DNA from: JALZUE01 sp051251725
GTDB taxonomy: Bacteria > Pseudomonadota > Gammaproteobacteria > Enterobacterales > Alteromonadaceae
Length of the DNA: 64,000 nucleotides
Assembly: GCA_051251725.1 (NCBI GenBank)
Contig: JBPOFN010000016.1
Span: forward strand, 25,487-89,486
Direction of reading: 5' to 3'
The notes below the pieces were generated by a model that had not been told where the DNA came from, did not search any database, and saw only the letters and a list, made by a program, of their open reading frames with translations. The position numbers and the translations under genes are program-made. This document shows, piece by piece, positions 27,126 to 35,603 of this stretch (position 1 is its first letter; each line of letters begins with the position of its first letter).

Positions 27126-27557
27126 ATGGCTAACGAGCAAACGTTTGGAAACTTAGTTACACATCAACTAACACAAGTTAAGCAACTTAAAGATATCCTT
27201 GGCGCTGAAAAAGATATCTTGCAACAACAAAACCCCGACGCCTTATTAACGATTACCGCCCAAAAACAGCAAGCATTAGCTGATATTGAAGCCGCGGATC
27301 AACAACTCAAGCAGTTTGCTAATTTCAACGAATACATAGTAGTTCCTCAGATAAAAACTAAAATTGAAACGATAGAAACGCTATTAAGCGAATGTAAAGA
27401 TTTGAATAATGTTAATGGTTTAATCATTCAGCATTCAAGTTTAGCCGTTGATCGAATGAAAAGTGCTTTATTAGAATCTCGCAGTAAATCATCGATGACT
27501 TATGATAACAAAGGGAAAAAAAGTGGTGGTTTGATGGGCAAAGGGATTAAAGCTTAA
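27126..27557 (+). CDS. flgN: FlgK/FlgL export chaperone FlgN
   Basis: This 143-residue helical protein matches the FlgN family by position after flgM, size, and the central pattern LLTITAQKQQALADIEAADQQL. FlgN keeps the junction proteins FlgK and FlgL competent for export. The Lys/Gly-rich tail (NKGKKSGGLMGKGIKA) is unusual-looking but short. It starts 63 bases after flgM and is probably cotranscribed from the same sigma-28 promoter. Confidence 0.88.
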   Translation: MANEQTFGNLVTHQLTQVKQLKDILGAEKDILQQQNPDALLTITAQKQQALADIEAADQQLKQFANFNEYIVVPQIKTKIETIETLLSECKDLNNVNGLIIQHSSLAVDRMKSALLESRSKSSMTYDNKGKKSGGLMGKGIKA

Positions 27558-27713
27558 AAAACTTAACAGTACTAAGCAGTTGAAAGCCAAGTTACTAACG
27601 AATAAATATAAGCATGACGTTTATTTTACAACATTAAATTCCACAGCTATTTTCCAATAATAAAAATCTTACCCTCTCGAAATAGTTCTAAGCCTGTTTT
27701 TATTATTGATAAC

Positions 27714-27888
27714 TAATCTGATCTCTGGCTAAGAAGTGTCGTTTAATTTTTTAAAAAGAATTCAGAGACTTATTAAAATTTAGCAAGTTAAACTTAGGTT
27801 GAAGGTCACTCGATAACTAAATTTTTGTGTATAGCAAGGCGGATTTTCGTACGTAATAGCTGGCTCGGCTTATCCATAGGTCAGGATC
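27714..27888. repeat. Diverged copy (A) of small inverted-repeat intergenic element
   Basis: The left end (TAATCTGATCTCTGGCTAA, 27714-27732) and right end (TTATCCATAGGTCAGGATC, 27870-27888) are decayed versions of the 19-bp inverted ends of the element at 28892-29137. Internal segments (TAGCAAGG, AATAGC, CTCGGCTT) also align in order. It carries no reading frame. The rest of the 471-base gap after flgN shows nothing else recognisable. Confidence 0.55.
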
Positions 27889-28028
27889 AGTGAATTAGCC
27901 ATAAATCAGTTCAGTGTTTTCCTGGTGGACAGCCTTTCTTAACCATTGTTTATAGACTGTTATCATTAGATATCAAGCCTAAGCTATTGGCCTTTTTGTA
28001 AACTTAACATTCACTTGCTCTTTTACGA

Positions 28029-28490
28029 TTAAAAATAGCGAACGTCTTTAATTTCTTTTTCAACATTCATCGCAGCATAAATTTCATATACGTCTTTAAA
28101 ATCCAGTTTAAGTTCAGTGGTATAAATATCACCGACGGGGTAGCTTTTCATAACTCTCGCACCGCGAATAATACCTTGAACTTTGGTCTTCATCGTTTGA
28201 TCCGACACTAATAAATCAGCCATGGTTAAATTATTATCAATCTGTTGACCATAAACTTGCTCTGCAAGTTCAACATAAGCTGCAACTTTAGAAGCGGTGA
28301 TCGCCATCAACATTTTTTGTGTTTCGTTTTCTGAATTCTGCAAACTGATTGGCGCGTGCCCAATCGCATGTAAAACAGGAAAAGATTCAGGCTTTATCCG
28401 CTGCCATTGCACTTGTTTGTCGTACATTGTCGAACAAGCGCTGAGCAAAAAACATAAGCTCATTAACAAAATCGTCACTGTTTTCTTCAT
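28029..28490 (-). CDS. flgP: Flagellar outer-membrane lipoprotein FlgP (LPP20 family)
   Basis: This 153-residue protein has a lipoprotein signal (KKTVTILLMSLCFLLSAC; Cys after LLSA) and an LPP20-type mature domain with KVAAYVELAEQVYGQQID and VQGIIRGARVMKSYPVGDIYTTELKLDFKDVYEI. In Vibrio FlgP with FlgO and FlgT forms the H-ring that supports the sodium-driven polar motor. ATG at 28490 is preferred, with GGAGAAG just upstream. The usual partner flgO is not found next to it; both flanks are long non-coding stretches containing repeat copies. Confidence 0.88.
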   Translation of the reverse strand: MKKTVTILLMSLCFLLSACSTMYDKQVQWQRIKPESFPVLHAIGHAPISLQNSENETQKMLMAITASKVAAYVELAEQVYGQQIDNNLTMADLLVSDQTMKTKVQGIIRGARVMKSYPVGDIYTTELKLDFKDVYEIYAAMNVEKEIKDVRYF

Positions 28491-28891
28491 GATCTTCTCC
28501 ATACGTAATCTATATAAGTAACCTATTAGCAGCCGGTGTCTTTTTATCGCTTACACTTAAGTAAGCATAAACCGCGCTTATCTAATTAAGTTAGCCTAAT
28601 GTGCGCAGTCAATAATTTGTCACTGAACTTATTTACGGCTAAACCAAGTACCCTACTGCTAAGCTGTTATCATTATCAGCATAATCAGGGTTTGTGCGTA
28701 TTCGCTATTTTTAACGCGCTAAGGTGATTTAAAGCACTAAAAACACAATCAAAGCATACTCAAACAAGGGCTGACTAACCAAGTTAATACGCGCCAATGT
28801 ATAACTACCTTAAGATTAAAGCATTTATCACGCCATAAGTTCATTTTAGGCTGTCAAAAACAAGATGGCGTAAAACCTGCTTATTATTAAC

Positions 28892-29137
28892 TAACCTGAA
28901 CTCGGGATAAGAAATTAGCTAACAATATGAAATCGATATATTTTTGATATTTCACCTATTTTAGCTAGATGTTTTTTCTTAGTACAAGGAATATTTGAGC
29001 GCCAATAGCGAGTCTCGGCTTTGGTTCAAACGTCGCTCTACCTTCCTCATCCATGGGGGCGTATTGCAATCAAATTTAACGCAGTAATAAGGAAAAACAG
29101 CAGCTAGAAAGCAAGTTGTTATCCCGAGTTCAGGTTA
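28892..29137. repeat. Small inverted-repeat (MITE-like) element, copy B
   Basis: The two ends are perfect 19-bp inverted repeats: TAACCTGAACTCGGGATAA at 28892-28910 and its complement at 29119-29137. The 246-bp element has no reading frame. A diverged relative lies at 27714-27888. It sits in the 0.8-kb gap between divergent flgP and flgT; apart from it and a small GCTTAC/GTAAGC inverted repeat near 28550 the gap shows nothing clear. Mobility by a transposase in trans is inferred. Confidence 0.7.
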
Positions 29138-29288
29138 ACTAATGCAAGTACAGGCTGATTAACGCGTAAATAATACGGTAATAATTAATCGGCGATAATT
29201 TTTTATCTTGGTCATTTTTCAGTAAGTTTTTAGCGGTAATAGCTAGAGTACAAATTAAACCAAGTGCAGTTTATTCAAATAGGTATTT

Positions 29289-30455
29289 ATGATGCGGTTA
29301 TTATTGATATGCGTATGTAACATCATGTTAAGTTTTACAGCGACTGCTCAATGGTTTGAAACCCAAGGGCAAGCCTACATCAATAACGGCGACAAAAAAG
29401 TCGCACGCGCTAAAGCAGTAGAAAATGCCTTAAAGAAAACCTTATTAGTTGCCGGCGCTTCGGTTTCCAGTATTCAGCAAGTGGTGAATGGTTTGTTAAC
29501 CAAAGACGAGTTAAATATTCGCGCCACCGGTATTATTAATTCTTTTGAAATTATTAGCGAAAGTTATATTGATGACTTGGTAGAAGTGTCGATACGAGCG
29601 GATATTTTTCCGCAAGAAAAGCAGTGTTTTGCTGCCGATTACCGTAAAACGCTATTATTATCTCGTAGCCATTTACGCCACCGCGAGCAAGCCAATATTG
29701 GCGGAATTTATGACTTAGACAAATCGGTAATTAAACAGTTGGCAACCCAGTTAAAAAAAGACAGCCGCTACTTACAGACTAAAACCAACATTAAAAATAA
29801 AACCAACTTTTCTCGTTTACATGAAAGCCAGGAAGTTGAAAATATTAAAATGCTGAGCAAATCATTGGCCGGTGTTAGCGATAGTCAATTCGTTTTATAT
29901 TCTGAAATTACCGATATTTCCATTGATGTCCATCAGGATCAGCAGTGGAAATTCTGGCAAGAAGCAGAAAAAAGTCGTCACTTTAATTTTTCAGTTTATA
30001 TCTATGATGGTATCAATGGCGAGCAAGTCTTTGATAAAACCTATCAATCAACTAGTTATTGGGATTTTGACCAAAGAGATACGGTTACGCCATCAAGCCA
30101 ACGCTTCTGGCAAAGTAAATATGGCACCAACATCACGCGTTTATTAGCAGATGTGGCCTTAGATATTGATGAGTTATTAATGTGCCAGCCAACTCAAGGC
30201 ACCATTGTTAGTATTGAAGGTAACCATTTATTAATTAATCTTGGTAAAAGACACGGCGTTCAACTAGAAGATAAATTCTCATTACTTGCCAATTCAACTT
30301 TTTCGTTAGCGAATGGAAAATCGTACGCTGGCTTCAATGTAAGCCCTTACCAACTTAAAGTGAGTAAAGTCACTCGAGACAGTGCTATTTTAACGCCAGT
30401 AAACGACGAGCAATTAGGTAATATCCAAATAAATGATTTAGCCGTGAGGCATTAA
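29289..30455 (+). CDS. flgT: Flagellar H-ring protein FlgT
   Basis: This 388-residue periplasmic protein has a signal peptide ending near ATAQ and begins WFETQGQAYINNGDKKVARAKAVENALKKTLLVAGAS, the FlgT N-terminal domain signature. The middle carries a domain with SQFVLYSEITDI, and the C-terminal part (about 315-385) a small beta domain with GKRHGVQLEDKFSLL. In Vibrio FlgT nucleates the H-ring around the L/P rings and recruits MotX/MotY. It starts with tandem ATGs at 29289/29292. Confidence 0.9.
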   Translation: MMRLLLICVCNIMLSFTATAQWFETQGQAYINNGDKKVARAKAVENALKKTLLVAGASVSSIQQVVNGLLTKDELNIRATGIINSFEIISESYIDDLVEVSIRADIFPQEKQCFAADYRKTLLLSRSHLRHREQANIGGIYDLDKSVIKQLATQLKKDSRYLQTKTNIKNKTNFSRLHESQEVENIKMLSKSLAGVSDSQFVLYSEITDISIDVHQDQQWKFWQEAEKSRHFNFSVYIYDGINGEQVFDKTYQSTSYWDFDQRDTVTPSSQRFWQSKYGTNITRLLADVALDIDELLMCQPTQGTIVSIEGNHLLINLGKRHGVQLEDKFSLLANSTFSLANGKSYAGFNVSPYQLKVSKVTRDSAILTPVNDEQLGNIQINDLAVRH

Positions 30456-30581
30456 TGATGTTTTGCCAAAGACTAAGGTCTGTTGACCTTTGTATTATTT
30501 TTAAAGTCATAGGCTGTTTTATTTATTAACAAAGCAGAATAAGTGTAGTTTAACCCGCTAAATAAACGAATTCTAATCTAG

Positions 30582-30785
30582 TTAAGGGATAAGCCATTGC
30601 TCTTCGGGCTGAGGCCAAAAGCCGCTAACGGATCTATATAACGGTTTCAACAGCCGTTGTTTGACGTAAGCATGGGCAGCCGATCTTTCAATATTTAGAT
30701 CTTTTCCAACAACTTCATCCAGCGTGCTATTAGTCCCCAGTTTTTTAGCCGCCAAGCCTCTAGTATATTTAATAACTAAAGTATT
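30582..30785 (-). pseudogene. Gene remnant, C-terminal fragment without start
   Basis: On the minus strand 67 codons are open from an upstream stop to TAA at 30582-30584, with no start codon. The reading (for example TRGLAAKKLGTNSTLDEVV and SAAHAYVKQRLLKPLYRSV) has normal protein composition and higher GC than the flanks. It looks like the tail of a decayed gene. The family is not recognised. A chance open frame cannot be excluded. Confidence 0.4.
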
Positions 30786-30950
30786 TTAACTTACGGTCAT
30801 GGACAGTAAAAATATTTAACTAGCGTTATATTAACTTAGTGATCTTAAACTAAAGTACCCTGCCCCCAAATATTAGCGCTGAACGTGCTGTGCTGCTAAC
30901 ACCGCTTTAAGAATTTAGTTAAGCTAAAACAGTAGATTACAGTTCAGTAA

Positions 30951-31217
30951 GGGAAGTCTTGCCAGATACAAGATTGGCGTATTAGATTAAATGTTAACGG
31001 GAAATACTTTAAAAAAGTTGAACGGCAGCATAAAGAAGCTAGTAACAAAAAGGAATGTAGCAAGAAGATTAGTCTGGGGGATAAATCTACCTTGATGTTA
31101 CTAGCAAAAACGAGATTAGTTTTGAGCCACTGCTCAAAACTAATCTCTAATATAGACCCCAAAAACCTAATAGTCAATATGACTACCTTGTGTTTTTTTA
31201 TATTAAACACTAAATAA
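30951..31217 (+). pseudogene. Possible gene remnant, Lys-rich open frame without start
   Basis: An 88-codon plus-strand frame is open between TAA at 30948 and TAA at 31215, with no start at its head. The first half reads like a protein (QDWRIRLNVNGKYFKKVERQ) and recalls the arm-type DNA-binding start of integrases only loosely. The overlapping minus frame (30944-31249) is also open with an ATG but has a shadow-like hydrophobic composition. The 16-bp inverted repeat inside argues that part is non-coding. Confidence 0.25.
31112..31147. repeat. Long perfect inverted repeat, 16-bp arms
   Basis: GAGATTAGTTTTGAGC (31112-31127) and its exact reverse complement (31132-31147) are separated by CACT. 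On the minus strand the hairpin is followed by GTTTTTGC, so it might end a minus transcript, but no minus gene is evident upstream. It could be an element end or processing site. Confidence 0.6.
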
Positions 31218-31418
31218 TGTTTTCTTACTGCGCTGCTATACCATTGCATCTAAGAAGTGATCGCTTAGCGAGAACTGTTAAAATTGACTTAAATTAATAA
31301 ATTAAAAAGCTAAAATTAGACAAAAACTAGCGAGTGCTCTGCTACAAATAGCCAAATAAGCAGCCAATAACAAAAACATAAGTTAATAAAATTAATCTAT
31401 CGTGTGAATTAATCCCGT

Positions 31419-31447
31419 TTGTCGAATAAACATTACCTAGGTATGCT
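31419..31447 (+). promoter_or_regulatory. Sigma-70 promoter of tandem sRNA unit 1
   Basis: TTGTCG (31419-31424), a 17-base spacer, then TATGCT (31442-31447). A perfect palindrome TACCTAGGTA (31434-31443) overlaps the spacer and -10 and may be an operator. Units 2 and 3 have promoters at the identical position relative to the RNA. Confidence 0.7.
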
Positions 31448-31453
31448 GAACTT

Positions 31454-31536
31454 GTTTTCGAAATCCCCCGGTTTCAAAAATTATATCTCGACTCTTTGCT
31501 ATATTTGTCAGGCATCCTTTGGATGCCTTTTTTTTT
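31454..31536 (+). ncRNA. Small RNA, tandem family unit 1 (about 83 nt)
   Basis: The predicted transcript starts about 7 bases after the -10, with TGTTTTC then hairpin GAAATC-CCCC-GGTTTC (31460-31475), an AU-rich linker, and a terminator AGGCATCC-TTT-GGATGCCT followed by nine T (ending 31536). Units at 31727 and 32043 share promoter geometry, first hairpin and terminator. The C-rich loop could pair with Shine-Dalgarno-like G-rich sites, and the U-rich linker and tail fit Hfq binding; both are inference. No protein frame is present. The RNA family is not one I can name. Confidence 0.72.
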
Positions 31537-31691
31537 ATCTGTTATTCCTTGCCTTATTCGATAACACTTATGATTAATTCTTATTCTAATCGGGCTTACG
31601 AGAGAATATTAAGCCTGAACTTGCTTAGGCATATATCTAGCCAACAAGCTTCGGATTAGTAAAACTAATGTGAAAGATTATATTTTATCGT

Positions 31692-31720
31692 TTGTTAACA
31701 AACACTAGAATAAGTATTCT
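31692..31720 (+). promoter_or_regulatory. Sigma-70 promoter of tandem sRNA unit 2
   Basis: TTGTTA, 17-base spacer, TATTCT. The -10 lies inside the inverted repeat AGAATA-AG-TATTCT (31707-31720), shared with one mismatch by unit 3, a possible operator. Confidence 0.7.
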
Positions 31721-31726
31721 ATCCCT

Positions 31727-31811
31727 GTTTTCGAAATCCCCCCGATTTCTTAATTATTTTTATTAGACTCAAACTTTTTAAGTCAGGCATCCTTTGGATG
31801 CCTTTTTTTTT
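31727..31811 (+). ncRNA. Small RNA, tandem family unit 2 (about 85 nt)
   Basis: It has the same order as unit 1: TGTTTTC, hairpin GAAATC-CCCCC-GATTTC (31733-31749, fully paired), an AU-rich linker, GTC, then terminator AGGCATCC-TTT-GGATGCCT and a T-run to 31811. Compared with unit 1 the wobble T-G pair in the first stem becomes T-A, consistent with a conserved RNA fold. Confidence 0.72.
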
Positions 31812-32007
31812 GCTCTTTATTCCAGAATAATTTTGATAACCATTAGCGCTAGAATAAAACTAAAACACGATTTCAGCACCTAGCTCCTCAAATCACTAAC
31901 TTTAAAGCATACACTCGAATCCGTCAGGTCTTGAGTTATCAAGCACTGACTCGACAAAATCTAAAAACACATTAAAAAAATTCATCTGATGGATAATTTA
32001 TTCTCGT

Positions 32008-32036
32008 TTGTCATACCTGTGTAGAGTAAGTATTCT
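32008..32036 (+). promoter_or_regulatory. Sigma-70 promoter of tandem sRNA unit 3
   Basis: TTGTCA, 17-base spacer, TATTCT. It is the closest to consensus of the three. Confidence 0.72.
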
Positions 32037-32042
32037 AAACTT

Positions 32043-32125
32043 GTTTTCGAAATCTCCCCGATTTCTTATTTATATAATACATTTAGACGTTTTTGTCAGG
32101 GCATTCATTGAATGCCCTTTTTTTT
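32043..32125 (+). ncRNA. Small RNA, tandem family unit 3 (about 83 nt)
   Basis: It begins TGTTTTC, then hairpin GAAATC-TCCCC-GATTTC (32049-32065), an AU-rich linker, and terminator GGGCATTC-ATT-GAATGCCC (32099-32117) with eight T. Relative to units 1 and 2, the terminator stem differs at two base pairs, and both are compensated (A-T to G-C and C-G to T-A). This is direct evidence that the hairpin is kept as RNA structure. The first loop keeps four C residues. The unit ends about 295 bases before a LysR-type regulator gene. Confidence 0.74.
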
Positions 32126-32420
32126 GCCCCAATAAAAATATAGTCACTACAGATATAAAATAACTAATAGCCAAGCGCTACTATCTACGCTGGTGATCGC
32201 TTGCCATAGTTGCATAATTTATGCTCAACACTACCACTTATCTCTGCTTCATTCGCGCTATGTTAGTTAGCTTTATTTAGCGCGCTAGCACCATTTTAGT
32301 GCACCACCTTGTCTGTTATTTATTACCCCCTTATTTAAACCTTAAAAAACAGATACTTATAAAACCTATTATCATGGTCTACAACTTGCTGAAATTAACC
32401 TAATTCAACAAAAATGATGT

Positions 32421-33314
32421 ATGTTAATAATGCCAATCCAAACACCTATTCGCGGTTTACGATCTTTCTGCATAGCGGCTAAATGCTTAAGTTTTAAACA
32501 TGCTGCCGGGCAATTATTTTTAACCCCTTCTGCGGTGAGCCATCAAATTAAACAACTTGAAGAGCAGTTAGGTATTTCATTATTTAAACGTAATACCCGA
32601 GCCATAGAGTTAACCAGTGCTGGTAAACAGTTTTATCAATCGGTATATCCAATAATTACTAATTTGGAAAGCACCATTGCTGACTTCACTAACACGCAAC
32701 AAAATAAAACCATCACCGTAAGTTTGCCGGAGTTTTTCGCCAGCGAAATGTTCGTCCCTAAATTAAGTGAATGGGCAGAATTAAATCCCAGTATCAATTT
32801 ACAACTTGAAACAGTGAAATCATCTAACCAGCAATTAAAAGCATCTGACTTATCCATTGTGTTAGCAAATGGAAAACCAAATGGCAGTATCGTGCATGAA
32901 TTATTTCCTATTCGCTATGTGCCTGCTTGTAATAAAAAGATTTATAAAAAATGGGCCAGTTATGGATTTGAGGCATTAAAATCGGTGCCACTGATCTTAC
33001 ATCAAGCTCGACCTTGGTCTTGGCATAAGTGGGCAGATCAAAGTAACGTCCCAGATTTTGATCCAAAACAAATTATTCAATTAGACAGTATGTTTAGTGT
33101 CGCGCGTGCGGCGCAGCAAGGCATGGGGATAGCCTTAGTACCTTTACCAATGAGTAAAACATGGTTTAGTGAAGAATTACTGGTCAAGTTATTCGATCAC
33201 GAGTTACATACTAATGATAAATATTTCCTTATCCAACATGAAAATATAGAAAAGTCCCAAGAACTACAAACATTTGCTAATTGGGTGCAGCAATCATTTG
33301 GCCATATTGACTAA
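32421..33314 (+). CDS. LysR-type transcriptional regulator (GcvA-like)
   Basis: This 297-residue DNA-binding protein has a winged helix-turn-helix at residues 10-68 (LRSFCIAAKCLSFKHAAGQLFLTPSAVSHQIKQLEEQLG) and a LysR effector-binding domain from about 95. The RGLRSF start and SPLVP-like region (MGIALVPLPMSKTW) resemble GcvA-type members. No divergently transcribed partner is adjacent: upstream are the tandem sRNA units, downstream a solute-binding-like gene on the same strand. Target and inducer cannot be inferred. ATG at 32421 has no strong ribosome site; ATG at 32430 is an alternative. Confidence 0.85.
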   Translation: MLIMPIQTPIRGLRSFCIAAKCLSFKHAAGQLFLTPSAVSHQIKQLEEQLGISLFKRNTRAIELTSAGKQFYQSVYPIITNLESTIADFTNTQQNKTITVSLPEFFASEMFVPKLSEWAELNPSINLQLETVKSSNQQLKASDLSIVLANGKPNGSIVHELFPIRYVPACNKKIYKKWASYGFEALKSVPLILHQARPWSWHKWADQSNVPDFDPKQIIQLDSMFSVARAAQQGMGIALVPLPMSKTWFSEELLVKLFDHELHTNDKYFLIQHENIEKSQELQTFANWVQQSFGHID

Positions 33315-33663
33315 CACTTTTCTAGATATTAGCTAATAGTTAGTCATAAAATGATTGATAATTAGCTCTTTTCAATACGTTTAATAGGAAATTTTTTCAT
33401 CATCTAATCTCCTATTAACTGCAAAAAAACGTCCTATATTCTTAACACTTTGTGAATATTTACCGCTTGTAATTACTTATAAACACAAACAATCATTTTA
33501 AGTTGTTGTTGAATCTACTATGCTTTAAGGTAGTTCAACTGTGTATAGATTAAGCAACTGAGGTTTCACCAGCTATCAGTACGAATACCTGCACGGTCCA
33601 TGATGCTTATTTTCTAAGATAAATTACATAAGGAAATTAACTTGTTTAATTTTTGAGGTGTTC
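33315..33663. other. Intergenic stretch with one near-perfect hairpin
   Basis: No gene is seen. GTTGAATCTAC (33508-33518) and GTAGTTCAAC (33530-33539) form an imperfect inverted repeat with one bulge. It lacks a T-run. Nothing else stands out. Confidence 0.4.
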
Positions 33664-34524
33664 ATGCTGCGGATATTACTTATTTTCACCTGTTATTTTT
33701 TAGCGCTGTTACCAAGCCAAGCTAAAGAATTAATATATATATCTGCGGCCGAAGTTTATATTAATTCATTTAAAAAGGTTACTAACAACCGCGCCTGTGC
33801 TGACTTAAAAACAGCAGAAATTCAAGGTGCGATCCCCCGTGGCGTTGCCGATTTATTGATCATTTGCCACGCTTTTAATGAATCGGCAATGGACGTTGAA
33901 TTTATTTTTACCGCCGTACCTAATTATGTCCGCGGTTATATGCTAGTAAAAGCAGGAAAAGTACATTTAAACGCCGAAACCATCTGGGAAAATCAGCATG
34001 ATACTAAGCTGTTTTATTTATCTGTGCCTATTATTGAACAAGGCGAATTTGAAGTCGGCATTTATGTTCCCCCTTACCGCACCGATTTATTAGCCATCAC
34101 ATCACTAGAAGAACTTCAAAAATATACCGCGGTATCACAACGGTCATGGGTAAATGACTGGGCACTATTGGAAAGGTTAGCATTAAAACGTATTCATTCG
34201 GTCTCAACCATCTCGCAAATGTTCAAAATGGTCGGTCATGGCCGTATTGATTTTTTATTATGGACATTCACGAGTAATAAATTAATGAGTCAAAAAATAC
34301 ATGACATTGAACTGTACCCTATTCCTAACCTTAAATTTGTCATTCCTGACTCTCGCCATTTCGCTATTTCTAAATCAGCCCCTAATGCTTATAAAATATT
34401 TCATGCCTTAAATGCTGGGATTTTACAGCTTAAACAGAATGGTATTCTTCATAAAATTTATACTCAAGCCGGTTTCATCAACCCAAAAGTAAGCGATTGG
34501 AAAGATATCACACCATTAAATTGA
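33664..34524 (+). CDS. Periplasmic solute-binding-like protein (orphan)
   Basis: This protein of about 286 residues has a signal peptide (MLRILLIFTCYFLALLPSQA, cleavage before KE) and the overall pattern of the bacterial extracellular solute-binding protein family 3: two lobes with a late FKMVGHGRIDFLLWTF segment and a C-terminal LKQNGILHKIYTQAGF. ATG at 33664 is chosen, preceded by GAGGTG; a GTG at 33658 overlaps it. No ABC permease or ATPase gene is near, so it is more likely an orphan binding or sensing protein than a transporter subunit. Ligand unknown. Confidence 0.7.
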   Translation: MLRILLIFTCYFLALLPSQAKELIYISAAEVYINSFKKVTNNRACADLKTAEIQGAIPRGVADLLIICHAFNESAMDVEFIFTAVPNYVRGYMLVKAGKVHLNAETIWENQHDTKLFYLSVPIIEQGEFEVGIYVPPYRTDLLAITSLEELQKYTAVSQRSWVNDWALLERLALKRIHSVSTISQMFKMVGHGRIDFLLWTFTSNKLMSQKIHDIELYPIPNLKFVIPDSRHFAISKSAPNAYKIFHALNAGILQLKQNGILHKIYTQAGFINPKVSDWKDITPLN

Positions 34525-34634
34525 TTAAATAGCAGTAAATTTAAGCAAACATCTTTCAGCCCCTAGTCAATTAAACTGATAAGCGTTAAAATCTACCGCA
34601 TTATTATAAATGAATTGATGTATGAGATTTTCAA

Positions 34635-35360
34635 ATGGGCAGAGCTTACCAAAACCGTAAAGAATCAATGGCTAAAACAGCCGGTCAAAAAACTAAAGTT
34701 TATTCAAAATACGGTAAAGAAATTTATGTATGTGCGAAAAATGGCAGTACCGATCCCGACAGCAACATCTCTCTTCGTCGACTAATTGAAAAAGCGAAAA
34801 AAGACCAAGTCCCAACGCACGTTATTGATAAAGCAATTGAAAAAGCAAAAGGCGCTGGTGGTGAAAATTATGAAGCGGCCCGTTATGAAGGTTTTGGCCC
34901 GGGTAACTGCATGGTGATTATTGATTGCTTAACCGACAATAACAACCGTACCATTAAAGATGTCCGCCAGTGTTTTACTAAAACCAATGCAAAAATTGGC
35001 TCTACTGGCACTGTTTCACACATGTTCGAACATCAAGCTGTTTTTGCCTTTCAAGGTGACGATGAAGAAGCTATTTTTGAAAACCTTATGATGGCTGATT
35101 GTGACGTTACCGATGTAGAAAAGGAAGATGACATTATCACGGTATTTGCCCCACACACGGAGTTTTATAAAATTAAAACTGCGTTTGCTGACAGCATGCC
35201 TGAATACAACTTAGAAGTAGAAGAAATTACTTTTGTGCCACAAACCTATACCGAAATTAGCGGCGAAGATGACCTTGCTAATTTTGAAAAGTTTATTGCT
35301 ATGTTAGAAGACTGTGACGATGTGCAAAACGTTTATCACAATGCTGAATTACCTGATTAA
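34635..35360 (+). CDS. yeeN: YebC/PmpR family protein, YeeN-type
   Basis: This 241-residue protein belongs to the YebC family (N-terminal [32 protein letters not shown]). YebC-type proteins were described as DNA-binding regulators (PmpR) and more recently as translation factors acting on ribosome stalling at proline-rich stretches. The Tyr-Gly-Lys-Glu-Ile and [26 protein letters not shown] motifs are clear. The [11 protein letters not shown] start is typical of the YeeN paralogue, not of YebC near ruvC. It is monocistronic with a terminator at 35464-35493. Confidence 0.85.
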   Translation: MGRAYQNRKESMAKTAGQKTKVYSKYGKEIYVCAKNGSTDPDSNISLRRLIEKAKKDQVPTHVIDKAIEKAKGAGGENYEAARYEGFGPGNCMVIIDCLTDNNNRTIKDVRQCFTKTNAKIGSTGTVSHMFEHQAVFAFQGDDEEAIFENLMMADCDVTDVEKEDDIITVFAPHTEFYKIKTAFADSMPEYNLEVEEITFVPQTYTEISGEDDLANFEKFIAMLEDCDDVQNVYHNAELPD

Positions 35361-35463
35361 TAGCCAGTTCACCATTAAGCTAATCGTTATTAGCCACTAA
35401 TTTGTCGGTAAAATAAAACCAATGTGATATTTTCACGCGTTAATTATACCGATATTAAGTCAC

Positions 35464-35493
35464 AAAAAAGCCACTTTAATCAGTGGCTTTTTT
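35464..35493 (+). terminator. Intrinsic terminator of yeeN
   Basis: GCCACT (35470-35475) pairs with AGTGGC (35482-35487), flanked by A6 and T6, so it may work in both directions. It lies about 100 bases after the yeeN stop. Confidence 0.85.
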
Positions 35494-35603
35494 GTCTTTT
35501 TTTTCTGTCAAAAGTTAAAAACACAATTCAATTTATATACTTATATACAAGTCTCAGTTAGTATCTTAGCTATTATTGACAACCTATTAACGGATAATAT
35601 TAC

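Noticed and set aside
28503..28891. Decayed flgO upstream of flgP
   Set aside because: No recognisable FlgO motif in any frame by eye; stops are frequent.
30944..31249. 101-codon minus-strand open frame
   Set aside because: Hydrophobic, shadow-like composition, overlaps a plus-strand frame and a perfect hairpin, no ribosome site or known family.
24000..32400. Prophage or integrated element
   Set aside because: No integrase, capsid or phage-type genes; the gaps hold only small repeats and RNA-like units.
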